Source: Loxodes magnus
Lineage: Eukaryota > Ciliophora > Karyorelictea > Loxodida > Loxodidae
NCBI GenBank assembly: GCA_946699065.1
Contig: CAMPDV010001199.1
Coordinates: forward strand, 62,001 to 126,000
DNA length: 64,000 nucleotides
Reading direction: 5' to 3'
Every line of letters begins with the position of its first letter. The first letter of the stretch is position 1. The position numbers and the translations under genes were made by a program. The notes beneath the pieces were generated by a model. The model saw only the letters and a list, made by a program, of their open reading frames with translations. It was not told where the DNA came from and ran no database searches. Positions 1 to 11,526 of this stretch are shown here, piece after piece.

Positions 1-999
1 TAAAACGAAAAAAAGTATTAGAAATATGCAAATAAATATTTTAATCTTTTTAAAAAGTAAATATAAGTTTCATAAAATATTTAATCATTGAAAGACAGTA
101 AAAAAAGGAAGATTTTATCATTTTATTCTATTTTGGAAGAGAACAAATTTAATTTCTTTTCGAAAAGATTCAATTTCCAAAATTAAATTTTAAATTATTA
201 GTTGCAAATCTAAAGCACTAACTTTATAGATTAAAAAAGATAGAAAAAATTTCTATATATGCTTATTTAAATGTTAATTTAATTCTAACAAAAATTAAAA
301 AAAAGTTATAGAGTAATCTAAATTCTATTATTTATTTTAAATTAGCATTAATTTGAATAGTTCTTAAAAATTCAATTAAAATAATACCCTTAAATTTAAA
401 AAAATTTTTAATCGTTCATTTTTAGATCTTTTTCTTTAGAGAAACTTCTTTTACTTAATTTAAATCACCTTTCTCTATAAATTATCTCTGAATGCTTAAT
501 AAAATAAAAAATTAAATATCTTGCCTTTTAAAATATCCATTTGACTAAGTAGTTTTATTATTTATATTTAAAATATTCAAATTTTTATTTCCATCATTAA
601 GATATAAATTATTTTATTCTTTTAAATACCCTTTTAAATAATAATTAGGGAAAAATAATAAAAACATTTATTAAATCTCTTTCAATCTTAAAAAATAACT
701 TAGATTATCGTGCAGCTTTTAAATGTAAATACACCTCAAGTTAATTGAAAATACCTTTTATGAAAAGAAACGATTCTACATTCTCATCCATATCTTTATT
801 TTCTTCTACATTCTCCTCTCTTCATGCCATCATCTTATATTTACCTTTTTTATTATTTCTTTTTTGAAATTCTAAAAATATTCTCCTTTTTCTCATCATG
901 AAATTCTCATCTATATACTTTTCTCTGATTAAAAAAATGAAACTCCGCTTTTTTATCAAATAAAATTAGAAAGGTAAAAATTAATAAGAATCTGAAGAG
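1..999. other. AT-rich spacer, no gene seen
   Basis: This stretch is very AT-rich and I see no recognisable domain, tRNA or repeat in it. The last 200 bases become more pyrimidine-rich just before the gag-like coding region begins. Confidence 0.5.
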
Positions 1000-2350
1000 A
1001 AAAAGTAGAAATAATCAAAACCGAGGAAGAAAATGTCCACACCTCCAAAGTAATAAGAGAAATCAATCTTAGTGAGGATAAAAATAGCATTGAATAACTT
1101 ACAGAATTAGTAAAAATTTTGCTTAATGATATTAAAAAGCTTAAGGAGTAAAATAAAATGTTGATAGAGAATCGAGAAAACTTTGTAGATAGATTAATTA
1201 AATTGGAAAGAGAAATGGATGCCTATTGAAATATTCAAACTGACTACACTTAGCAAATATAGTAAATGAGATTAGACTCATAATCGTAATTAATTAAATA
1301 AACAGAACGTGCATAATAGCCAGAACCAATTGCGATATTGAAGTAAAATCAAATTTAAGAATAGTTTTAAAACAATTAGCAAAGTTGTCAAATAGAAATT
1401 GAAAAAGACCAAAAAATTATCAGAATATAATGAAGAGCAGAAAGTGATATTACTGCAAGAAAAAAGAACACTAATACAAATAGTGTAGAAATTTCTATGT
1501 ATTCAAGAATGAATTTAGTTAGAGAGTTAACAGACTGACAGAAAGAATTTATATTACTGAGAGAGGATCTATTTATCAAATTAAAGAGACAAGTGCCAAA
1601 AGAATAGTAGCAAAGTAGATAGATGAAAGATGGAGAGAGAAGAGAAATACAAGATTTAATACAAGAAAAAATAGAAAAAGAAACAATGAACTATTCTTTT
1701 TATCCATCAGACTATTCTGGCTGGAAAGAGGTAGATTGGTGAGAATCCAAGAAGACCTCTAAACAATTTTATCTATTATTATTATTATATTTTTCTCTGT
1801 GGAAAAAATAAAGATCTGGAAAAATAGATTGAAGAACTAGCTTAAGAACACCAAGAGCATTTAGAAGATGAGGAAACCCATGCTCCTAGAAACTTAAACC
1901 AGGCTCCAATGAATATCAGAATTGACGAATTCGATAGGCAGCTGGAACAATTATACGAATCGAATGAAAATATTCATATAAAATTGGAAAAATTAGAGAC
2001 AAGTGTAAAATAATAGTCTATGCAATCTATCCCAATGGAGATCGAATAAGAGAATAATAAGCCAATTGAACAAACTAAAGAGAAATATTTTAGGAAAAAA
2101 TGTTACATCTGCAGGAGAACAGACCACCTATGGAGACGATGCTGGAAGAGAAAGAAGATTTAATAGAAAATATGGAATGACCTAACCTGATTTTACCCAA
2201 CCAGGAATGGAGAAATTTATAAGAAGAAAGCAAGCTATATGAAGAGACAACCATTCCGAAAACTTGACAGTGAAGGGAGGAGAAGACCACCTAGAGATCA
2301 AGTTCCTATTGGTTGGATAGGGAAGTAGGAAGCTCTTAAGTAGACGATCC
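1000..2350 (+). pseudogene. LINE ORF1 (gag-like coiled coil with CCHC zinc knuckle), broken
   Basis: Read with TAA/TAG=Gln and TGA=Trp, this is a charged, Gln/Glu/Lys-rich coiled-coil protein, the usual form of a non-LTR retrotransposon ORF1 that binds nucleic acid and packages element RNA. A first open segment runs from about 1000 to 1755 (REINLSEDKNSIEQLTEL near the start) and a second from about 1805. Near 2100 lies CYICRRTDHLWRRC, a C-x2-C-x4-H-x4-C knuckle. A T-rich break near 1760-1800 separates the two segments, either a frameshift or an unrecognised intron. No endonuclease or reverse transcriptase follows, so the element is a fragment. The segment before the knuckle (a PMEIEQ motif, then a Lys-rich run) resembles the ORF1 at the right end of the window, so both belong to one LINE family. 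Confidence 0.6.
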
Positions 2351-5300
2351 TTCTTTAACACTTTAATTTAATCTAATAAACTAGATTTGCTATTAAAATT
2401 TATTATTATTATATTAACTTTAATACATTATTTCACTTCTAATTAAATCTGTCTCTTTAACTACCTTTAAAATTTAATAGTTTAGAATGAATGAAAATAC
2501 ATTGGATTTAGATTTTACCATTTAAAGATAGGAATGTATAAATAGAACTTTCTAGGTTCAATATCACTGGATAATAAACCTAAACATAAATTGTATTATT
2601 TGAATAAGCTGATTGAAATAATGAAGACAAGCCTTAAAAATAAATGTATTTAGCTTAGAAGAAATTATAAAGATGAGAGTTATTTAAAATATCTTACTAA
2701 AAGAATTATCATTAATTTAAGAAGTAAATTCATATATAGATAAAGTTAAAGTCAAAATTATATTTCATACAACTAAACTAAAATAGCTATATTTATCTTA
2801 TTAAATAGATATTGTAATAAGAGTGCTCTATAAAAGCCTCTAAACTAACTTTTTAGTGGAGAATTAATTATTTTATTTTTATTCACTCTTCTTAAACAAC
2901 TAGTATTTTGTTAATTTTAAATAGAAACTCTCTTAAACATGAATAGTTGCTCTAAGCAAAAGTTTATTAAAATCATAATAAACAAAAAATAATATCAGCA
3001 GTTCCTATATTTGTATTTTCTCTTAACTTTAGATCTATTTTATTTAAATATTTTATAATATTAATTAATCTAAATAGCTTTAGAATATTGTTTATTTAAG
3101 TTTATTCAACAAGCATTAATTTCTTAATATATTAGTACAGATATCTAAATGTTATCTTTTCCACTCTAGGATTTATTTATTATTTTTAAGATTATCTAAT
3201 ATAAGTACTCTTATTAATAACCATTAAGATCTCATTTTATGGACTTATAATTTTAGTAATCATAGATTTATTTCTTTATTCATGCTATTTATTTCATTTT
3301 GAATATCAAAAAGTACTTTAAGTATTCTAATAAAATTATATAATAACTCTAAAAGGTTATCTATAGTCATTTATTTTAGATTATAAGTTTAAATGGAAAC
3401 TAAATGAAATAGATAAAGCTAAGTTTAAAGATTAAAGTAACTTAGTTTTATTTATATTACTAAGACTAAAGAAGGGTAATCAAAATAGATAAATTAGCAT
3501 AAGCAGAAATTATAGTTTCTTAGTTATAATTACTAAGTCTATCATCAGTTAAAAAATATATTAAGATCTTAGCTTTTATTTCTATTTATATAAAGATCAT
3601 TATTAAGATAGATAGAGATATTATTAATCTAAACTTTAATTAAAATTCTAGTTATTTAAATTAGTAAAAGAACATAAAAAATCACTTTATTCAAGATAAA
3701 AATCAAATGAGTATTCTATTATTTCAAGCCTAAAATAAAGTACGGAAATTGATGAAATAGTTATGCTTTAAAATTTATTAAGGTAAATTTATTCTTAGGA
3801 CTTTCAAACCATAAATAAGGTAATTTTTTATAGCTAAAATCAATCTAATTTTATTCATAAATTTTATAATTAGAGGACTTGAAATCAGAGCTTTCTTCAT
3901 AGATTGAAATATTTTACACCTCAGATAAATTATTTTTCTTCTGCTTGGTAAATCACACTTTTATAGGAGTTAAGTAAATCTCATATTACCAAGTTGAATC
4001 AAAGCTCTATAATAGTTAAAAACATTTATTAAACAAGATAATAAAAATGATTGAACAAATTATACAGACTTAATAATAGAGATTTTTAAATGTTTCCTTT
4101 TTTTCTTATTTTAGTAAATTTATTCTAATAAACTTTAAATAATATAGTCCAAATTAAAGTCTACAATTAATATTTAGACTTTAATATTAAGTTTAAAGAT
4201 ATATTTAAAATTAATAACCAACTAAGAATTTATATAACTGTGTGATATCTGATAAATGCGTTTCTCTTTAAGATTGTTATATCGTTATCATCAACTAAAT
4301 TTTATTTATAAAGTAAATTAAAATTAAAATGATACTGTGATTTAAGCTTTATCTTACTTATATTTAAAATTATTTTCTAAGATAATTTTTTTTATTTAAA
4401 ATTACTTAAAGATGAGAAATTTTAAAGCCGATCTTACTACCAAAAGAGCTAAAATAAATGAAGCAAAAGATTAGATTAGCATGTTTTAATATTTGCTCTT
4501 AAATGCTTAATTATAATCCCTTTGCAATGCCTTTTAATTTTATCTTTCTTATAAATTTGACAAATTTGTTTTTTTTATTTCTTAAAATCAAATTTCAAGT
4601 TGTATATTCAGAGCTAATTTTTATTTTTTCTCTTGTGTTTGCAAAAGAAAAATTTATATAATATCTATTGTGTTAAATGCTTTAATTAGAATATTAAGGT
4701 ACTAAGCGGGAAAAATTTGATTTTCTTTCTAAATACAATTTGATCATAAGAATTAATAACTTAATTACATCGTTTTGTCTATTGTCTTTTATCTCAGATA
4801 ATACTAAATTTTTTCGCAAAGAGATCTATTTGAATTTTACTTTCTTGATTTATGCTTTAAAAATAATTCTAAAAAAGAGTAATAAACAGTAACATAAAGT
4901 AAATTATCAACCTAGAATTATAAAGTAAAATAATAAAGCATAGATATAAATACGTTAATTGTAAAAATATTTATAGCTTTATTTAATAAATAGCTGTAAA
5001 AAATATTTTAAGTCTTAAAATGACAAAAATTATTAATTAAAATTTAATAGGTATATGAAGTTTTTTATATATATGATATAACTTGCATAGTTATAAAGAT
5101 TATAATTTAAATTTATAACTCTCTTTAAATTATATTTAATAGTGGAAGAAAAAAATAATCAAAAATGATTAAATTTATTTAAAAAAGTTGTTTGAATCAA
5201 AATTCTTTTAATAAAAGGACTACAAAAAATTAAAAAGTTAAAAAATACTAAGAAAATAATTACAAAATTAGTGAAAATAAGAGTAAAATTTAAATTTTAT

Positions 5301-6141
5301 TTTTTTACTATAATATTCATTTTTTAATTAATTTTATAAATATATTACATATATGAAAAATCTTCCTAAGTCTAAAAAGTATAAAGGTGAACATCGTTCA
5401 ATGGAATTAAATTTTTCCTTATTTCTCTTTAACTAAAGTTTAAATTAATCATTTAATTATTATTAAAATTTTTCTTTTCATTTAAAAATAAATATTTTTA
5501 TATTTTCACTCTCCAAAAATTCCCTAAATAAAAGATGCTTAGAAAAATATTTTCACATTTATTCATTTTTTCGTATTTATTTTATTTTTTTTATTCTATA
5601 TAAATACTTTTTTTACTTTTACTTAATTACAACTTTATTTCGTTTACTTCCTTAAAATTTTGCTCCTATTTCTCTCTTTTTTTAATTCTTTTAAATTCTC
5701 TTTGTCTTATTTACATCTTTAGAGTCTCTAGCTTATTCACCTTTTTCTCTACTTTTATTTCTCTTTTTTAAATTTCAACTTTTACTTTAACTTTTATTTT
5801 ATTATTTATTTTTTAACTCATTTGCTGTCTATATATTATTTACTTCAACTTTATTTTTTAATTATTAAATTCCAGTTTTTATATACATTATAATTTTTTT
5901 CTTATTTTTAATTACTTTATAATATTTATTTTTTTATATTTTCATTGCTTTTTATACATACATACTTTTTTGCTTTTATATTATACTTGTCCCTTTATGT
6001 TATAAATATCATAATTATTTAATATAATTTTGTTAAATAAATTATAATGCTTTTTAATTATCATTTCATCAATAAACTTTTTATTATTTTAAAGATTTTT
6101 ATATTTTATTTAATTAACTTACTTTAATTTAATTTTTAATC
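2351..6141. other. long AT-rich region, no supported gene
   Basis: About 3.8 kb between LINE debris and the NLR-like gene. A forward frame beginning at an ATG at 2487 stays open for nearly 900 codons if TAA, TAG and TGA are all read through. Its TGA density is close to chance for this base composition and it contains no recognisable motif, so I do not call it. From about 5400 to 6140 the + strand is strongly T/C-biased, the likely 3' flank of the minus-strand gene that ends at 6142. Confidence 0.4.
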
Positions 6142-9100
6142 TCATTTTAATGAAATGTATTTGTCCTAAATTAATCTCTTATTCTTCTCCTCTTTCATCT
6201 CCACTCTCTCGAACGAACATCCATGTATTTTCAATCCATTTCTTCCTATCATCCTTTTTAGCCTTAAAGTAGATGGATCATTAATTGTTTCCATTTCTCA
6301 GATTTTTATTGTTTTATCACCACTACCTGATACTATAAACTTATTATCGCTTGCTATTGCTACTTATGTAACTAGGGATGTATGACCTTACAATATCTTA
6401 AGAATGTTACCTGTTTCAATCTCTCATATTTTGATTGTTTTATCACCATTACCTGCTATAATATACTTATTATCGCTAGTTGATACTATTGATTCGACAG
6501 TTGATTTTAGACCTTATAATGTTTTAACAAGACTTTCTGCCTTAATATCTCAGATTTTTATTGTTTTATCATTACTTCCTGAAATGATATATTTGTTATC
6601 GTTTGTTGTTGTTACTGATGTAACAGCTTCAGTGTGACCTTTAAAAATTTAAGCAATACATCATGTCTCCATTTCCCATTATATTATCGTTGTGTCAGCA
6701 CTTCCTGATATAAAATATTTGTTATCACTTGTTATTGCTATTGATTTAACAAAATTAGAGTGTTAATCTAGAGTTTCAATGAGATTTCCTGTCTCCAAAT
6801 TTCAAATCATTATTATTTCCTTACTTCCTGATATAATGTATTTATTATCCCTTGTTATTACTACTGATGTTACAATATTTGTATGGCCTTAAAGAGTTTT
6901 AAGAATATTTCCTGTGTCCATATCCCAGACTTTTATTATTTTATCAGTGCTTATAGAAACGATACATTTATTATCGCTTGTAATTCCAAGTGATTTAAAA
7001 GGGTAAATATTATCTTGAATAATCTTAAAAAGTTCCCCTGTCTCCATTTCTCAAACTTTAATTGTTTTATCTGTACTTCCTGATATAATGTACTTATTGT
7101 CGCTTGTTATTGCTACTGATGTAATTATTGATGAATGACCTTATTAAGGTTTTGTGAATTTTCTAGTTTCCAAGTCTCAGATTTTGATTGTTTTATCCCA
7201 ACTTCCTGAGACTATTTACTTATTATCACTTGTAATCGCCACGGAGTTAATAGAGTCAGTATGGCCTTCCATTATTTTAATAAGATTTTATGTCTCAATA
7301 TCCCAGATTCTTATTGTTTTATCATTTCCTCCTGATATAATATACTTGCTATCATTTGTTATAGTTATTGAAGAAACTTAATCAGTATGACCTTTTAGTA
7401 CTTTAATAAGATTTCCTGTTTACATCTCTCAGATTTTAATTGCTTTCTCATTACTACCTGATACTATATAGTTGTTATCTCTTGTTATTGCTATTGTCAA
7501 AAAAGACTCATTAGAATTTTCCAATGTCTTAAGAAGATTGCCTGTCTACATCTCTCAGACTTTAATTATTTCGTAACTTCCTGATATTATGTATTTATTA
7601 TCACTAGATATCGTCACTTAGTTAATAGAATCAGAATGACCTTCCAATGTTTTAATTATACTTTCTGTCTCAATATCCCAGATTTTTATTGTTGTATCAC
7701 TACTCCCTGATAAAATATACTTGCCATCATTTGTTATTACCACTGATTTAGCATAATTAGGTTCGCCCTATAATGTCTTTATGAGATTTCCTGTTTACAT
7801 ATCTCAGATTTTTATACATTAGTAAGATCCCTATATTATGTACTTATTATCATTTGATATCGCAATTGATGTTATATAGTAAGTTTTATCTTATAGTGTC
7901 TAAATAAGATTTCCTGTTTACAGTTCTCAGATTTTTATTGCTTTATCTTCACTTCCTGAAATTATATATTTGTTATCCCTAGTTATAGCTACTTAAATCA
8001 CGAATTCTGTATGTCCTGTTAACGTTGGCATTTAACCAAAATTAACTTAATTCATTTTTGCATCATTAAAATTACAATTCCTCAGCCATGCTCCACTCAA
8101 ATTCACTTTAATTAGATTAAATTTACTCAAATCACAATCTTCAAAAACAGAATCGCTCAAATCTGCTTCAGCTATTTAAATATCCTAAAGATTCTATTAA
8201 ATAAACTAATAATCCATTCAATTCAATATAGTTAGACAGTTTGCTCCAGCCAACTATAAATTCTTATTTGTTTTTGTTTCTTTTACTATCTACAATAAGT
8301 TGTTTTATATTTCCAAAGAACCATTTATTTCCCTCACAAACTGTTATATCTCCTTATTGCCCACTATCGAAAATCTATTAATATTATGATTCTCTAAACT
8401 ATTTCTATTATTTTCTAAGGACAAAGTTAAATCTATGATACTCTTAGCTACATAGTAATCTCTAATTGAGGCATGCATAAAATTAAGCCTAGTCTTTTAA
8501 TTATTTTCCTTTATTTAAATTAAGCATCCTATGTGGCTTTAATTCTCAGTAAACTGCTTGGTTAATTCTCCATTTGTTTTTTCAAATTCTTTACATTCTA
8601 TCTATCCTTTTAATAATAATCATGAAGCTTTGACTTATATATCTTCAACTAGCTCTAGATTTTAATCCTTTTATAGCTAACCTTATATTTTTTATTACGT
8701 TCTTGAATTTCAGTGATTAATAAAAACTTTGTATATTTCAGACTTATTTATTGGTTTATGATTTCTACCTTTTAAATGTTCTATTATTGCTTACTCATTT
8801 AAGCATATATATAGTAAGAAAGTATTGCTTACTATTTCTATTAATCCTGGAATATTTGTAATAAAAGTAATTATTTCTTCAGCTGAGTTTCATTTTAAAG
8901 ATTATTCATTTTAATTTTGCTTCTTCATAACAAGTTAACTATAATTTTCTATTTAACTGATATTAAAAGGTTGAATGAATAGCTCTTCTAACTCCTGTAC
9001 TTATGGCTTTTGGTTTATGTAAGGTGAAAAATACTCTTTGTAGTTTTTAGCTTGCAAAGCATAATTTGTTCTATATGTAATTATATATTTTGCCTAAGGA

Positions 9101-10244
9101 AGCTTTTATTAAAGCTAGTAAGTTCTAAATATAGCTTTATACTCTCCTAATTCATCATACGCATCGAAAAGGAACAAAATTTTCCTAAATATAATGCCAT
9201 CGTTAAAATCAATGCTTTATTAACTTAAAATCTGCTGTATGAAATTATCCTCAAAGGTTTCGACTGAAGGAAGATAGATATAAACTGGTAAATATTCATG
9301 CTTTTAATTTAAGTATTTCAAAGCTAATTATTGCATGAATAGTGATTTTCCGCATCCCGAGCTTCCTAGAAGTAATAGACCTGTTTTCTAATCTTTTTCT
9401 AAAAAGTCTTTGCATTCATGAAAGAATTCATCTATTAGCTTTTACAGATTAGTGCTTTATTTCAATTATTTAAGTGCAAAATCAGATCCTTCTATATTGA
9501 TTAGATAGACACTTCCATATCCACCCTGGCCTAATTTTTATAAGTTATTAAGGAATTGAGTATTAGGGATTAAGTCTTTATAATTTCATATCCTGATTTG
9601 AGTTTTGATCTCTTAGCTAGCTCCATTCTAGTATAAAAGTTTCCAGATATCTTCTAACTTAATTTTTGTCTATATTTGAGAAGCTTCTTTTTTAATATAT
9701 TATTAAGGATCAATCTAATAGGCTTTATTAAAGCATTCAGTTGCTTCTTAATTTTGATCTAAACTTTGAAGAATTTAGCCTTTGATAAAAAAGCTTCGGT
9801 ATAATTTGGATTAAGCTAGATTGCTTTATTACAAGATTCGATGGCTTAAGAATGGTTTCCAAGTTTATAAAGAGAAAAGCCTAAATGTTTGTAGGAATTA
9901 GGTAAATTAGAATCTACTTAAATAGCTTAATTTAAACTCTAAATAGCTTCATTATATCTTTCTAGACTATTAAGTGCAAGACCTTTATTACTATGAGCAG
10001 TTGCATATTTAGGATTTATTTTAAGAGTGGAATCATAACATTCAACAACTTCATTGCATCTTCCAAGATTTTTCAATGTAGCACCTTTGCTATAATAAGC
10101 ATTAGAAGAATTTGGATTAAGTTAAAGAACAGAATCATAATATTAAATAGCTTCATTAAATTTACCTTATCTACAAAGCTTAATGCCTTATTTATTATAA
10201 TCAGTTACAGATAAAGGAGATTATCTTTGGAGGCCACATCCCAT
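6142..10244 (-). CDS. NLR-like STAND protein: TPR - kinase N-lobe - NACHT P-loop NTPase - pentapeptide-like - 14 WD40 repeats
   Basis: A large (about 1,370 codon) predicted signalling ATPase. The start is ATG 10244, giving Met-Gly-Cys-Gly, a classic myristoylation/palmitoylation context that suggests membrane anchoring. Five TPRs fill roughly residues 13-185. A linker (RIWNYKDLIPN) leads to a truncated kinase N-lobe with GQGGYGSV and a FALK lysine near residues 230-250. No kinase C-lobe follows; instead comes a NACHT-type NTPase: Walker A GSSGCGKS near residue 290 and Walker B LFLFDAYDEL near 360, then sensor-like YIITYRTNY. A pentapeptide-like stretch (about 685-730) precedes 14 WD40 repeats (8050-6290), enough for two seven-bladed propellers. 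The last frame ends at TGA 6142-6144. The span is one base short of a multiple of three: a homopolymer A run near 9787-9792 has lost one base inside TPR5. The oligomerising-sensor architecture is clear; the ligand is unknown. Confidence 0.85.
9786..9793 (-). other. single-base frameshift in a poly-A run inside TPR5 of the NLR-like gene
   Basis: The TPR frame from the start codon runs to here; the downstream frame (QSLDQNQEATECFNKA and everything after it) is shifted by one. Adding one A to the six-A run would restore the TPR consensus. The rest of the 4.1 kb reads without another break, so this may be a homopolymer sequencing error, a recent mutation or a frameshifting site. Confidence 0.65.
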
Positions 10245-11430
10245 TTTTATTGAGATGAATTTTGAAGCAACAGAAACAAAAGTTTAAAGTAGAGAGTTTA
10301 GTTTTATCTTTATTATATGAGTATATTAATTGAAACTCATAATAAGGATTTTGTAAATAGTTATTATAATGTAATGAATGCTAGTTTCTTTATTAGGAAT
10401 TTTAAATATAGATTATTTCCATAGATTAAGATACTCAATAATTAATTATATTTCTTTAATATATTAAATTATATAGATTTACTTATTTAGAAATCTTTTA
10501 GGATTCTATTTATGATTCTTAGTATTATTCATAATTTCAATGACTGATAGTTTAGTTATTTAGTGTCATTTTTCTACTTAATATTTATGCGATTATTTAT
10601 TAGTTGCCTTATTTTCAACTATTTCACTCTTACCTTTTAAAGACTAAAGCTAGCTAAGCTTTTGCATGTTCTATATTTATACTTATAAGTATTATTTTTA
10701 TCTACTTAGTCTATTGCTATGTAAAATTTATTGCTTGATATAGCCTTTTTAGCTTTTATAAAATAGGAGAGTTTTAATATTTAAGCAACCCTAAATGTCT
10801 CTCATTTATTACGTACTAACTTAGTCCTTTTTCTTATTTTCCATCTCATTATTATAAGAAAGGCATATTAAGTTGATTTTTAATTCTAAATGTATGTTAC
10901 ATCAGCAAATCAGTTTATTGAAATTTGACTTAAAAGTATTAAGTCTTGCAAGTTAAATTACTGCATGAAGATTAAGAAATTTATATTAATACATCAGTCT
11001 CTAAAAGGGAACATTTACTCCTTCATGTTCTTCATCATTCTCAATATATCTTCTTATCTAGAATAAAAGAGAATGGTAAATAGTGACTTTATGCCTTTCA
11101 ATTAATAAAGACATTTACTTAGATTTTAATTCTTAGTCTTAATTACCATTTTATTAGATTTATGCTTTTTATATTATCTGTAAAAAGAGTAAATTAGACA
11201 GAATAATAATCGATAAGATTAGCAAGATTTGTATACTTAATTTCTTAGAGTTACCTTTAAACTAATTTTATAGATGATATGTGAATAGACTAATTCTAAT
11301 AATTTTAAAAAGATATAGTATTATAATTAATGTATAATACAAGGAATAATAAAGCAACTATTATTAAACTAGACAAAACATAAAAGTAAAAAGAATCTAA
11401 TTAAGAAAATAAATAATACTTACTAAATTT
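10245..11430. other. divergent intergenic region
   Basis: AT-rich spacer between the minus-strand NLR-like gene and the plus-strand TPR-pseudokinase gene; it must contain both promoters. I see no coding motif, tRNA or clear repeat. Confidence 0.45.
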
Positions 11431-11526
11431 TAATTAAATAAATTAAAGTAAACCATCATAACTTAAAATAAGTCTATATTTAATAACTATAAAAACCTTT
11501 TTATAATCAACTAATATTACCATAAA

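Noticed and set aside
2487..5170. Plus-strand frame of about 900 codons under read-through of all stops
   Set aside because: It contains roughly a dozen in-frame TGAs, near chance for this AT content, with no recognisable domain; long frames are expected when TAA and TAG are sense.
6404..7381. Plus-strand short ORFs over the WD40 region
   Set aside because: Antisense of the minus-strand WD40 repeats of the NLR-like gene.
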